DNA of 64,000 nucleotides from Prochlorococcus sp. AG-409-N21 (GTDB lineage: Bacteria; Cyanobacteriota; Cyanobacteriia; PCC-6307; Cyanobiaceae). Shown one piece after another: positions 29,371 through 38,552 of the stretch (the stretch's first letter is position 1; every line of letters begins with the position of its first letter). The notes beneath the pieces are model-generated. The model was not told the DNA's origin and did no database searches. It saw nothing but the letters and a program-made list of their open reading frames with translations. The DNA is taken from NCBI GenBank assembly GCA_003215415.1, contig QCKK01000003.1, positions 1 through 64,000 of the forward strand. The letters are read 5' to 3'. Both the position numbers and the translations under genes were made by a program.

Positions 29371-29808
29371 CTAATGGCGGTGGTACGCGCCTCCTTGCAA
29401 AATATTGTGAGCGCGATAAATCTGTTCGATTAATAGGAGTTGCGCAATCTCGTGAGGGAAGGTCATAGGCGATAAGCTTAATTGCCATTGAGCCAAGGCC
29501 TTTAGCTCAAGCGCTACGCCATTGGCTCCACCAATAACAAAAGCAAGCCGTTGAGATTTGAGGCCTTGTAGACGTTCAGAAAAAGCGACAGAAGATAATT
29601 GCTCTGCTTCCTCATTAAGAACAATCATTGCCTCATTTTTCTCGAGACTTGCTAGTACATATTCTGATTCCTTTTGAACGGTCCCATCGCGAAGTTCTGT
29701 AATAGTTAGTCCGGGTAGGCGTTTGATGTATGTATCGATTCCAGTTTTTATCCACTTTTTGCGTACTTTTCCTATGGCGATGATTCGATAGCGAGAGAGA
29801 TTAAGCAA
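29371..29808 (-). CDS. rlmH: 23S rRNA pseudouridine-1915 N3-methyltransferase (SPOUT)
   Basis: This 145-residue SPOUT methyltransferase has the family segments YRIIAIGKVRKKWIKTG, LNEEAEQLSSVAFSERL, FVIGGANGV and the C-terminal TFPHEIAQLLLIEQIYRAHNI with terminal GGAYHRH. Length and tail match RlmH. The enzyme methylates pseudouridine 1915 in helix 69 of 23S rRNA. It lies upstream of umuD on the same strand, separated by the large inverted repeat. Confidence 0.95.
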   Translation of the reverse strand: MLNLSRYRIIAIGKVRKKWIKTGIDTYIKRLPGLTITELRDGTVQKESEYVLASLEKNEAMIVLNEEAEQLSSVAFSERLQGLKSQRLAFVIGGANGVALELKALAQWQLSLSPMTFPHEIAQLLLIEQIYRAHNILQGGAYHRH

Positions 29809-29834
29809 GATGTGAGAATTAGTGAAAGTAATTT

Positions 29835-30221
29835 TTAATTATCTTCCTCTTCCAGTAATAACCTATAAAACAAAGTATAAAGTGAGTCGTTTCCATCTTT
29901 TTTGTTCAATTGCTTTTTTATAAGAGGAGAGCTGCTGCCAGAACCCTTAAGGGGTTTGTTTGTGGGATTGATACTTGAATTGGGAGTGTCGGGAGCTTTT
30001 GATTCGTCTTGGTGTAGTTGATTTGCCTCAATATCTTTTAGTCGGTTCAATAAATGTGGTGGAACCTTCCCATCGGTGCTTGCTTTCATTAATTCTCGGA
30101 ATAAGGCCTTAGGGTCAGTCTCCGTTTCGATGGGATGAGAAGCGTTTTGTGGCTCAGAGATGATAGGAAGTTGTTCCATGAACTCATTAAGACGATCATG
30201 GTTTTTTTTGTCAAAGCTCAT
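29835..30221 (-). CDS. Conserved hypothetical protein (128 aa)
   Basis: The protein is polar with a helical start (MSFDKKNHDRLNEFMEQL) and a segment DPKALFRELMKASTDGKVPP LL.RL that looks conserved. A Ser/Pro/Asn-rich linker follows, then a C-terminal helix (YTLFYRLLLEEEDN). No known domain. Its ATG overlaps the stop of the upstream membrane protein gene by four bases, and rlmH follows 26 bases downstream, so the three probably form one operon. Confidence 0.68.
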   Translation of the reverse strand: MSFDKKNHDRLNEFMEQLPIISEPQNASHPIETETDPKALFRELMKASTDGKVPPHLLNRLKDIEANQLHQDESKAPDTPNSSINPTNKPLKGSGSSSPLIKKQLNKKDGNDSLYTLFYRLLLEEEDN

Positions 30222-30526
30222 CGAATTAATAAGTTATATCGTTGCGGATCATTTGAGCTTGGAGGTCTTAGGGGATTCAGTTCCACTTCTTCTCTCAGTG
30301 CCTGACGGCGTTGTTCGAAGGGTAGGTCATCAAAAATGTCATCAAGCAATGCTGAAGGAAGATCGATGTTTAATTCTTTGGAGTCATCTGCAAGAACCCA
30401 ATAAGTCGGTGAAGATAAGATAAGAAGAAGAACTATTGCTGCAAGTAGCATTACAGGTGTTCGCATCAGAGATAAGTAATGAAAGAATTTGGGATTGGCA
30501 ACGATTAAGTGGATAGGTTCTTGCAT
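30218..30526 (-). CDS. Single-span membrane protein (about 102 aa)
   Basis: ATG 30526 gives MQEPIHLIVANPKFFHYLSL, then a membrane span (PVMLLAAIVLLLILSSPTYW) and an extra-membrane domain with an Asp-rich helix and FEQRRQALREEVELNPLRPP. The frame is open to 30691 but that part would overlap the divergent FkbM gene. The stop overlaps the start of the next minus-strand gene. Function is unknown. Confidence 0.65.
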   Translation of the reverse strand: MQEPIHLIVANPKFFHYLSLMRTPVMLLAAIVLLLILSSPTYWVLADDSKELNIDLPSALLDDIFDDLPFEQRRQALREEVELNPLRPPSSNDPQRYNLLIR

Positions 30527-30667
30527 AGTGAGTAATCCACTACTGTCAGGGTTGATGAGTGAATTTCTACTTGATAGAGATATTGGAGGTAAAGGGAGAA
30601 TAACGCTAAAAGTGCTTGTAAATGTTATTGCTTTAGTGGGCCGATAGAATTTGAATGAAAAAACGCA

Positions 30668-32473
30668 ATGCCAGTAGTGGAACAGTTGCAAATTGTATAT
30701 GAACCATATGGAAAATTTAGAATTAATGGTTCAAATACAATAGCGAGATGGAGGTGTCAAACTTTTCATGAAAAGGAGCCAACTACTCTTGAATGGATTC
30801 AAAGATTAACAAAGCATTCTTGGTTGATTGATATTGGTGCAAATATTGGAATTTATACAATTCCAGCTTCATTATTTCATGTCGGTAGAGTTATAGCTTT
30901 AGAGCCAGAACCTAGAAATTATGCAGAGCTATTAGAGAATCTAGATATTAATTTAATAGATGATGAGAAGGTCATAGCACTTCCTTTGGCGATTTCTACA
31001 GAGTTTTCAGATCAGAGTACTAAGTTATTCTTATCAGAAGAGAAAGCAGGAAGTAGTTGTCATCAGCTAGGAAAGAATCAAGACCACATGCTTAAGAGAA
31101 TCCAATTCAACAGGAAGTCAAGATCAGTTTATTCGATATCCTTGGAGCAGTTGATTTGTGATTCTTGTGTTCCCAATGATGTTCCATTGCATATCAAGGT
31201 AGATGTAGATGGAATTGAAAATGACGTTTGCCAGAGTTTATTTAGCTCTTCTTTGATACATAGACTAAGCAGCATTCAGATAGAATTAAATAAAGATATC
31301 GAAAAACATTTTGAACTAATAAGTAAACTTGAGCTGGCTGGATTTTTCTACTCTAAAGTACAAGTGGAAAAGGCAACAAGGAAGCAAGGGCCTTATTCTG
31401 GTTTCGCTGAATACATATTCATTCCATCTTTTAGTCCTGAAATTTTTTCTATGCTTTCATTGCCTGATAACATAATAGAACAGCATCAAATTCTCTATAA
31501 TTATATTGGCAAAGGGAAGGAAAATATTGTTGAACCAGTGATTTCATTCAACAGTGAAGAGTCTGGAGCTATTACTTTTGCCGCTTTTTCATGTGTTCCT
31601 CCTGTGGGGATTGTTAAGTCTATATTTACCAACTCTCAATTACAAAGGATAGCCAGGTCTATTATTGATGTTGTGAGGACTAGCAGGCCTAACCTTAGCT
31701 TTAAAGTAGATAACAGTGAATATATTAGAGATGAACAACTAAGGGTTTCTGTTTCGTCAGATCAGCTTAAGTCTATAGATCCAGAGTATTGGGACTTCTT
31801 GCGCTCTTTGTTTTTCGACAAGTTTAATGTTGGCAAGATACTTTCAGTCTCTAGAAATATTAATTCACCAGATGCTAGAAATCGTTTCCCTCTTCAGAAG
31901 AATAAACTAGGAAGAATTACAGGGGCTAATGTAGTATGTAGGATAAGACATTTTGTTGATCTTCATGGATTTTATTTGACGAGGCATGTTGATAGCTCAG
32001 ATACTATAACTGCTCTAGTTATTCCTCTTTTGCCTTATTCAACTTCTACTTCTGTTATGTTTCCTACTGGTAGGCCCAGGTATAATTATTGTGCATTTAA
32101 GAATCGAGGTAATTTATTGCCTGGCAGTTTCTCTAATCAGCTGGAAGTTTATATGCAAGACAAGAATATTTATTGTGAGAGGATAAAAGGTGAGGAGTAT
32201 CACTATTCGCTAAAGAAAGTGCCATTAGAACCTGGTGAAGGTGCACTCATAAGTAACCCACTATCTATTTTATATGACTTAGTGGATACGCATAGAGATA
32301 TATATAATCATACGTCAGGCCATGGAGTATTCCCTCCAATGGTTGATCTTGTTAGACCAGTTTTGTTAGTTGATTATTTGCTTAAGTATGATGAAGAACT
32401 TGATTCCTTGTTCTCTAAATCATCGGAGGATCTTTCGATGATTTTCAAGCTTTCTGAAGTTTTTGACTTTTAG
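30668..32473 (+). CDS. FkbM-family methyltransferase fused to a 2OG-Fe(II) oxygenase-like domain
   Basis: The 601-residue protein has two parts. Residues about 1-255 are FkbM-like: SAM-binding LIDIGANIGIYT (53-64), IALEPEPRNYAEL, and HIKVDVDGIE. Residues about 290-600 carry a pattern typical of prolyl-hydroxylase-type 2-oxoglutarate/Fe(II) enzymes. H440-V-D442 forms the HxD pair, and H552 with R563 eleven residues later fits the distal His and 2OG-binding Arg. FkbM enzymes O-methylate sugars or small molecules; the substrate here is unknown. It precedes ksgA by four bases but is unlikely to share its job. Confidence 0.78.
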   Translation: MPVVEQLQIVYEPYGKFRINGSNTIARWRCQTFHEKEPTTLEWIQRLTKHSWLIDIGANIGIYTIPASLFHVGRVIALEPEPRNYAELLENLDINLIDDEKVIALPLAISTEFSDQSTKLFLSEEKAGSSCHQLGKNQDHMLKRIQFNRKSRSVYSISLEQLICDSCVPNDVPLHIKVDVDGIENDVCQSLFSSSLIHRLSSIQIELNKDIEKHFELISKLELAGFFYSKVQVEKATRKQGPYSGFAEYIFIPSFSPEIFSMLSLPDNIIEQHQILYNYIGKGKENIVEPVISFNSEESGAITFAAFSCVPPVGIVKSIFTNSQLQRIARSIIDVVRTSRPNLSFKVDNSEYIRDEQLRVSVSSDQLKSIDPEYWDFLRSLFFDKFNVGKILSVSRNINSPDARNRFPLQKNKLGRITGANVVCRIRHFVDLHGFYLTRHVDSSDTITALVIPLLPYSTSTSVMFPTGRPRYNYCAFKNRGNLLPGSFSNQLEVYMQDKNIYCERIKGEEYHYSLKKVPLEPGEGALISNPLSILYDLVDTHRDIYNHTSGHGVFPPMVDLVRPVLLVDYLLKYDEELDSLFSKSSEDLSMIFKLSEVFDF

Positions 32474-32477
32474 TCTC

Positions 32478-33320
32478 ATGGCCTCTTCAAGGCATACTGT
32501 TCGTAAGAGGTTCGGCCAGCACTGGCTAAAAGATTTTAAAATTTTAAATAAAATTATTGATGCGGCCGAGATTGAATCTAGTGATTGCATATTGGAAATT
32601 GGTCCAGGGCGCGGTGCACTTACGCAAAGATTACTTTCATCGGGACCCTCGTCTCTTCATTCAATAGAGATAGATAGAGACTTGATAATCGGTCTAAAAA
32701 AACGTTTTGGTGATGATCCTCGATTCTCTCTTTTGGAATCGGACATACTTTCTGTTCCTTTTTCGAATATAGATGGTAGAAAATATAATAAGGTAGTGGC
32801 AAATATTCCTTATAATATTACTAGCCCAATTCTGCAGAAACTCTTAGGAGATTTGAGTAGTCCTGTTGAAAATAATTACGAACTACTTGTCCTCTTAATT
32901 CAAAAAGAAGTTGCAGATCGTATTGTCGCAAAGCCAAAGCAAAATAGCTTTAGTGCATTGAGCGTTAGGATTCAATTATTAGCTGAATGTAAAAGTGTCT
33001 GTTTGGTTTCTCCTAACTGCTTCATCCCGCCTCCAAAGGTTCAATCTCAAGTGATTGCCTTGCGACCTTTCGATCAAAATAGACGTATAGATTCAAAACT
33101 GGCAAGTCGAGTTGAGGTTCTTCTTAGAACGGCATTCTTAGCAAGAAGAAAAATGCTGAGAAATTCATTTTCGACGTTTAGTTTTTTTGATGAATTAGAC
33201 GTGCTTGCTAAGTCAATAGGTATTAGTCTGAGTCAGAGGCCTCAGGAATTATCACCAGATCAATGGGTAGCCTTGGCTAATGACTTGAATCAATTAGATG
33301 ATCTTAGAAAATCTCAATGA
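32478..33320 (+). CDS. ksgA: 16S rRNA dimethyladenosine transferase
   Basis: This enzyme (280 residues) dimethylates the two adenosines in the 3' hairpin of 16S rRNA. The N-terminus has [11 protein letters not shown], then [13 protein letters not shown] (SAM site), and the catalytic [10 protein letters not shown]. Length is normal. ATG 32478 is the family start; the open frame extends five codons upstream. It overlaps ispE by four bases (ATGA), an arrangement common in cyanobacteria and other bacteria. Confidence 0.96.
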   Translation: MASSRHTVRKRFGQHWLKDFKILNKIIDAAEIESSDCILEIGPGRGALTQRLLSSGPSSLHSIEIDRDLIIGLKKRFGDDPRFSLLESDILSVPFSNIDGRKYNKVVANIPYNITSPILQKLLGDLSSPVENNYELLVLLIQKEVADRIVAKPKQNSFSALSVRIQLLAECKSVCLVSPNCFIPPPKVQSQVIALRPFDQNRRIDSKLASRVEVLLRTAFLARRKMLRNSFSTFSFFDELDVLAKSIGISLSQRPQELSPDQWVALANDLNQLDDLRKSQ

Positions 33321-34273
33321 GTGCTATAAAGATGGATTATTTCGCAGATGAAATTCTGAGAGTTAGTGCTCCAGCAAAGATAAACCTTCACCTCGAAATC
33401 CTAGGTCTTAGAAACGATGGTTTTCATGAGTTGGCAATGGTAATGCAGAGCATTGATCTGGCAGATGAACTTGATTTTCAAAAAACCAATGACGGTCTTA
33501 TCAGTCTTAGTTGTGATGACAGCAGCCTCTCTACAGAGAAGGAAAACCTTGTCATAAAAGCTGCAGAGTTACTAAGAAAAATTTCAGAGCAGAAAGTTGG
33601 AGCTTCTATTCATTTGCGGAAACGTATCCCAATAGGAGCTGGCTTGGCAGGAGGTTCTGCGGATGGTGCTGCTGCACTATTAGGCCTTAATTATCTTTGG
33701 GGCCTTCAATTAACGGTAAGCCAACTTGAAAAGTTATCTGCTGAGCTGGGATCTGATGTCCCTTTTTGTTTGGAAGGGGGTACTCAACTCTGCTTTGGCC
33801 GTGGTGAATGTCTTGAGAAATTAAATTCAGGAGATACATCTATAGCTGTTTTATTGGTTAAAGATCCAAGAGTGAGTGTTTCTACACCATGGGCCTATGG
33901 AAGATCTAAGAAACTCTTTTCTTCCAGTTATTTAAATGATGAGCATGATTTTGAAGAACGGAGGAAACTGCTTAGAGAAGTCACTTGGTTCAAGGGAGTA
34001 CCTAGTAATCAAAGAATTTCTATTCGCAATGATCTTCAAAGAGTTGTTGCCCCTGAGACACAGGCGGTCCAATCTGCATTAGAGATTCTTTCAGAAATGC
34101 CTGGATCTCTTGCAGTAGCAATGAGTGGATCAGGACCAAGTTGTTTTGCTCTATATCCTGATTTGAAAAGTGCCGAAGCTGCAAATTACCAATTTCGAAG
34201 GCAACTTAAGGCAGCTGGGTTAAAGAGTTGGTGCTGCTCTTTTAGAAAGCAAGGAGTGCGATTTTTGAAATGA
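33317..34273 (+). CDS. ispE: 4-diphosphocytidyl-2-C-methyl-D-erythritol kinase
   Basis: This 318-residue GHMP kinase phosphorylates CDP-ME in the MEP isoprenoid pathway. [14 protein letters not shown] is the substrate-binding start, [17 protein letters not shown] is the ATP-binding GHMP loop, and [13 protein letters not shown] is the C-terminal motif. The start overlaps the ksgA stop as ATGA, and its own stop overlaps the start of the DUF3082 gene, giving a tightly coupled operon. The product supports chlorophyll, carotenoid and quinone side chains. Confidence 0.96.
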   Translation: MSAIKMDYFADEILRVSAPAKINLHLEILGLRNDGFHELAMVMQSIDLADELDFQKTNDGLISLSCDDSSLSTEKENLVIKAAELLRKISEQKVGASIHLRKRIPIGAGLAGGSADGAAALLGLNYLWGLQLTVSQLEKLSAELGSDVPFCLEGGTQLCFGRGECLEKLNSGDTSIAVLLVKDPRVSVSTPWAYGRSKKLFSSSYLNDEHDFEERRKLLREVTWFKGVPSNQRISIRNDLQRVVAPETQAVQSALEILSEMPGSLAVAMSGSGPSCFALYPDLKSAEAANYQFRRQLKAAGLKSWCCSFRKQGVRFLK

Positions 34274-34581
34274 AAGATTTAGATGACAACCAAGCAAATG
34301 TTGCTCCCTCCAAGGGCCCACTTAGTTTTCTTTCTGGAGCAATAACAAGTGGATTATTCGCTTGGATTTGCTTGGAGGTCAGTAAAAAGGTTGTGGAATA
34401 TTTCACCGCGCACCCACCTGTATATACCTCCCCGATTGCGCAAAGCATTGCATCTGGCTTCAAGACTTTAATTATTGGGACTTGTTTTTTGGCCACTTTC
34501 ACTTTTTCATTTATTGGCATAGGCCTAGTTCTTGTGTTTATTCGTAGTTTGTTTGAGGATAAAGAGCAAGATTCTGAATAA
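34270..34581 (+). CDS. DUF3082 family two-span membrane protein
   Basis: This 103-residue protein matches the cyanobacterial DUF3082 pattern: a polar N-terminus, a first span around residues 18-38 ([20 protein letters not shown]), a [13 protein letters not shown] loop, and a second span ending in an acidic tail. Its ATG overlaps the ispE stop by four bases. No function has been established as far as I know. Confidence 0.82.
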   Translation: MKDLDDNQANVAPSKGPLSFLSGAITSGLFAWICLEVSKKVVEYFTAHPPVYTSPIAQSIASGFKTLIIGTCFLATFTFSFIGIGLVLVFIRSLFEDKEQDSE

Positions 34582-34624
34582 AGTTTGGTTGCTTTATATT
34601 TAGTGTTACTCAGGAGCTAATTGG

Positions 34625-34720
34625 ATGAATCTTCACGATTTAGGCTTGTTAGTATTGCTTTTAAGCCCAGGAATGCTCCTTTCTATTTTGTTGTTGTCTA
34701 CCTTCGCAGCAGGAGGGTAA
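34625..34720 (+). CDS. 31-aa hydrophobic small membrane protein
   Basis: Hand translation from ATG 34625 gives 31 residues, MNLHDLGLLVLLLSPGMLLS followed by a short hydrophobic stretch and AAGG. It resembles the single-helix peptides common in picocyanobacteria, but it is not a Psb or Pet subunit that I can recognise. It lies between DUF3082 and pdhB on the same strand, 43 bases after DUF3082. It is too short for usual gene-calling cut-offs. Confidence 0.55.
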   Translation: MNLHDLGLLVLLLSPGMLLSILLLSTFAAGG

Positions 34721-34771
34721 TTAACCCGGTCTGTTATAGCGTGTATTACTTAGGCTGTTTTGGGTGATTTG

Positions 34772-35761
34772 ATGGCCGTGGAAGGGACCCTGTTATTTAA
34801 TGCGCTGAGAGAAGCTATCGATGAAGAGATGGCTAGAGATTCTCATGTGTGTGTCTTTGGAGAAGATGTTGGTCAGTATGGAGGGTCCTATAAGGTCACT
34901 AAGGACTTGTATGAGAAATACGGTGAATTAAGGGTTCTAGATACACCTATTGCTGAAAACAGCTTTACCGGGATGGCTGTAGGTGCAGCGATGACTGGCT
35001 TAAGGCCGATAGTTGAAGGTATGAATATGGGCTTTCTTTTGTTGGCCTTTAATCAAATTTCTAACAACATGGGGATGTTGCGATATACAAGTGGTGGAAA
35101 TTTCAAAATCCCCGCTGTTGTAAGAGGACCAGGCGGGGTAGGACGTCAATTAGGTGCTGAACATAGCCAGCGCCTAGAGGCTTATTTTCACGCTGTTCCT
35201 GGCATAAAGATCGTTGCATGTAGTACTCCAACAAATGCGAAAGGATTGATGAAGGCGGCGATTAGGGACGACAACCCTGTGCTCTTCTTTGAGCATGTAT
35301 TGCTTTATAACCTTAGTGAAGTTTTACCTAAAGGGGACTATTTGTGTGCACTTGATCAGGCTGATGTAGTTAAGCAAGGGACAGACCTTACTATTCTTAC
35401 TTATTCTCGAATGCGTCATCATTGTCTAAAGGCAATTGAACAGTTAGAAGAGACTGGTATTGATGTTGAGCTTATAGATTTGATAAGTCTTAAGCCATTT
35501 GATATGACAACTATTTCGCGCTCTATCGGTAAAACTCATAAGGTTCTTATTGTTGAAGAATGTATGAAAACAGGTGGCATAGGTGCTGAATTAATCGCAT
35601 TAATCACTGAACAATGTTTTGATGATTTGGATGCAAGACCTCTAAGGCTGTCCAGCCAAGATATTCCAACCCCATATAACGGAAAACTGGAGAATCTAAC
35701 AATTATTCAACCTCATCAAATTGTTGATGCTGCTAAAGAAATTGTCAATAAAGGACTTTGA
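34772..35761 (+). CDS. pdhB: Pyruvate dehydrogenase E1 component, beta subunit
   Basis: This subunit of about 329 residues pairs with PdhA to decarboxylate pyruvate for the acetyl-CoA complex. It has [47 protein letters not shown] and [15 protein letters not shown], as in the plastid/cyanobacterial type, and a C-terminal transketolase domain. ATG 34772 gives the usual [12 protein letters not shown] start. secD follows after only four bases. Confidence 0.96.
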   Translation: MAVEGTLLFNALREAIDEEMARDSHVCVFGEDVGQYGGSYKVTKDLYEKYGELRVLDTPIAENSFTGMAVGAAMTGLRPIVEGMNMGFLLLAFNQISNNMGMLRYTSGGNFKIPAVVRGPGGVGRQLGAEHSQRLEAYFHAVPGIKIVACSTPTNAKGLMKAAIRDDNPVLFFEHVLLYNLSEVLPKGDYLCALDQADVVKQGTDLTILTYSRMRHHCLKAIEQLEETGIDVELIDLISLKPFDMTTISRSIGKTHKVLIVEECMKTGGIGAELIALITEQCFDDLDARPLRLSSQDIPTPYNGKLENLTIIQPHQIVDAAKEIVNKGL

Positions 35762-35765
35762 TTGA

Positions 35766-37250
35766 ATGGCACGTCAGCAAGGTTGGTTTGCCTTAATTCT
35801 TGCTTTGGCAATTGCTGCAGCATCAGTTTGCGTGACTTTTCCGCTGGAATTAGGCCTTGATCTCCGCGGTGGCAGTCTTCTTACCTTAGAAGTTCAACCA
35901 GCTGGTTCAATTAAAAGTGTTAAGAAGGAACAGTTGGAAGCAGTTAAGGCTGTTCTTGACCGACGTGTTAATGGCCTTGGAGTTGCTGAGTCAACTCTGC
36001 AAACAATTGGTGAAAATCAATTGGTTCTTCAGCTCCCTGGTGAAGAGGATCCTTCTAGAGCAGCAAGAGTGCTTGGTGAAACGGCTTTGCTGGAGTTTAG
36101 AGCTCAAAGACCTGGAACCGAAGCGGAGATGAAGAGTCTTAAAAAAATAAGGATGCAGATAAGGACAATTTTGGCAAATGAACTTATTGGTAATACAGAT
36201 ACAAATTCTAATAGTTCCGACTCTACAAATTCGGATCAGTTAAAGAAGGTATTTAATTCCTTGGGGATAAAATTACCTTCGGCCAGCAGACTAGAGCAAA
36301 TAGATTTGTTATTGGATAAAGTTAATAGTCAAATTGTATCTTTATTTGAACCAGCTTATTTGACTGGGAGTGAATTAATTAATGCAGGAAGACAGCAAGA
36401 CCAGAATATTTCTGGATGGGAAGTAACACTTTCATTTAATACAGAAGGTGGCAATAAGTTTGCAGAACTTACTAAATCTATCGCTGGTACTGATCGACTT
36501 TTGGGAATTGTACTTGATGGACGATCTATTAGTGAAGCTTCGGTTGGGGAGCAGTTTAAGGTGGCTGGGATTACAGGTGGTGCCGCAACAATTAGTGGGA
36601 ATTTTAGTGCAGAAGATGCTCGTGAACTTGAAGTGCAGTTGAGAGGTGGTGCTTTGCCTTTGCCAGTTAAGATAATAGAAGTTAGATCAATAGGGCCAAC
36701 ATTAGGCTCTGAGAATGTCAGGAGAAGTCTTCTTGCTTCTATAGCAGGTTTAATTCTTGTAGCCTTATTTATGATAATTAATTATAGATTAGCAGGTTTT
36801 GTAGCAGTTTTAGCTCTTGGACTTTATGCACTTTTCAATCTTTCTATATATGCACTTATACCAGTAACACTTACCCTCCCAGGTATCGCTGGCTTTATAC
36901 TTAGCATTGGCATGGCTGTAGATGCAAATGTACTTATTTTTGAACGAATAAAAGAAGAGTTGAGAACGGGTAATACCCTTATTAGATCCATTGAAAAGGG
37001 CTTCTCAGATGCTTATTCATCCATTCTTGATGGACATTTAACTACTTTGATTAGTTGTGGTGCTCTTTTCTTCCTGGGCACAGGCTTTGTTAAAGGATTT
37101 GCTGCAACCTTAGGCATAGGCGTTTTATTGAGCTTGTTTACGGCTCTTAGTTGCAGTCGAACTCTTCTTAGATTCTTGATGGGTTACCAAGGACTTAGAA
37201 GACCCACTAATTTCCTTCCAGCAAGAGATCTTTCTTCTTCAATTTCTTAG
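35766..37250 (+). CDS. secD: Protein translocase subunit SecD
   Basis: This 494-residue inner/thylakoid membrane protein assists SecYEG using the proton-motive force. The first span is followed by LGLDLRGGSLLTLEV, then a large periplasmic P1 domain ending in VSIGPTLGSE-type region (VRSIGPTLGSENVRRSLL). Five more spans include SIGMAVDANVLIFERIKEEL, the RND signature. A Ser/Asn/Asp-rich insert near residues 138-160 lies in the P1 head. secF follows after two bases. Confidence 0.96.
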   Translation: MARQQGWFALILALAIAAASVCVTFPLELGLDLRGGSLLTLEVQPAGSIKSVKKEQLEAVKAVLDRRVNGLGVAESTLQTIGENQLVLQLPGEEDPSRAARVLGETALLEFRAQRPGTEAEMKSLKKIRMQIRTILANELIGNTDTNSNSSDSTNSDQLKKVFNSLGIKLPSASRLEQIDLLLDKVNSQIVSLFEPAYLTGSELINAGRQQDQNISGWEVTLSFNTEGGNKFAELTKSIAGTDRLLGIVLDGRSISEASVGEQFKVAGITGGAATISGNFSAEDARELEVQLRGGALPLPVKIIEVRSIGPTLGSENVRRSLLASIAGLILVALFMIINYRLAGFVAVLALGLYALFNLSIYALIPVTLTLPGIAGFILSIGMAVDANVLIFERIKEELRTGNTLIRSIEKGFSDAYSSILDGHLTTLISCGALFFLGTGFVKGFAATLGIGVLLSLFTALSCSRTLLRFLMGYQGLRRPTNFLPARDLSSSIS

Positions 37251-37252
37251 CT

Positions 37253-38284
37253 ATGAAATATTCCTCATCACAGTCTCCAGGGAAGATCAAATTCTATCTT
37301 TCTCGTTTCAAAAGAAAGGTTTGGTTGATATCAGGAATGGCTATCTTTTTGAGCTTGATTGGCTTTATATACTCTTGGCTTACTCCCTCAATTGGTTCCC
37401 CTATCAGGCTGGGCCTTGATTTCACAGGCGGTACACAAATACAAATTGAAAGGAGATGTATTCAAGATTGTAATCAAATTAATCTCGCTGGCTTAGAAGA
37501 TAGATTGTATTCATTAAATTTATCAGCAGAACAAGGCTCTATTCCTCCAAGGCTTACTGGTAGCAGAATCCAGGTTTTGGATGAGGGTAAATCAATTTCA
37601 TTAAGACTGCCATTTCTCTCGGCTTCTCAGTCCAAAGTTGTTGTGAATTCAATAGAAGAATTAGTTGGTCCATTTGATTCAGGAAGTATATCTATAGATA
37701 CAATTGGACCAAGTTTAGGAAAACAACTACTTAAAAGTAGTCTTGTATCCCTAGTTGCTGCTTTTAGTGGAATTCTTATATATATAAGTTTTCGATATGA
37801 TCGAAAATATGCTCTACTTGCTTTATTGGCTTTGATTCATGATGTGATTATTGTTTGTGGAATATTTTCATGGCTTGGAGTATTTCTTCAAATAGAGATT
37901 GATAGTTTATTTGCAGTAGCATTGTTAACCATTTCAGGATATTCTGTTAATGACACTGTTGTAGTATTTGATCGAATTAGAGAAAAAAATAAGGCTGATA
38001 TTACTTCCTCCTTAACTGTTGATCAGGTTGACCAAGCAGTTTCAATAACTCTTACTCGTACAATCTTTACTAGTACAACAACCCTCTTGCCACTTATTGC
38101 ACTTATATTTTTTGGTGGCACAACTCTTTTTTGGTTCTCGGTGGCACTTGCTCTTGGTGTATTGATAGGCAGTTGGTCAAGCATTGCTCTTGCGCCTTCT
38201 TTATTGAGCTTCTCAAATGGAAAGAATGATATAAGTCTTGATCCTGAGCAGACCACAGATAAGGAGGTTCTTGGCGTTGAATAA
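37253..38284 (+). CDS. secF: Protein translocase subunit SecF
   Basis: This 343-residue partner of SecD has RLGLDFTGGTQIQI after the first span, DTIGPSLGKQLLKSS before the second, and SGYSVNDTVVVFDRIREKN, the RND-type signature. Six membrane spans are expected. It follows secD by two bases and its last bases overlap the start of a small membrane protein gene, so the three are cotranscribed. Confidence 0.96.
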   Translation: MKYSSSQSPGKIKFYLSRFKRKVWLISGMAIFLSLIGFIYSWLTPSIGSPIRLGLDFTGGTQIQIERRCIQDCNQINLAGLEDRLYSLNLSAEQGSIPPRLTGSRIQVLDEGKSISLRLPFLSASQSKVVVNSIEELVGPFDSGSISIDTIGPSLGKQLLKSSLVSLVAAFSGILIYISFRYDRKYALLALLALIHDVIIVCGIFSWLGVFLQIEIDSLFAVALLTISGYSVNDTVVVFDRIREKNKADITSSLTVDQVDQAVSITLTRTIFTSTTTLLPLIALIFFGGTTLFWFSVALALGVLIGSWSSIALAPSLLSFSNGKNDISLDPEQTTDKEVLGVE

Positions 38285-38486
38285 TTCAGCGCTTCCCTCC
38301 AAACTTCGTAAACGTTTTATTCCACTCATACTTCTTTTATTGGCTATTTTCGATCTACGTGTTGAGATCTCTTTGTTGTTAGATCATTTTACTTTTACAG
38401 CACTAATATTTGCCATACGTAACCATCCTTTGGCCTTGAGTGTAATTCTATGTTCTCCTTTGCTTTGGAAACGCTTTGCAAATTAA
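38277..38486 (+). CDS. Small membrane protein coupled to secF
   Basis: The probable start is TTG 38277, nine bases after a strong AAGGAGG sequence, giving about 69 residues. The protein has a short basic N-terminus and two hydrophobic stretches (FIPLILLLLAIFDLR and LALSVILCSPLLWK). The start overlaps the secF end by eight bases. Cyanobacterial genomes often have a small membrane gene here; its role is unknown, though a link to the translocase or to the membrane is plausible. Confidence 0.65.
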   Translation: MNNSALPSKLRKRFIPLILLLLAIFDLRVEISLLLDHFTFTALIFAIRNHPLALSVILCSPLLWKRFAN

Positions 38487-38552
38487 TAATTAGCATTTGG
38501 TACGAGTAGCCTATTAAATATGTCGTTTAACTATCCTATTAGATTCTATCCA

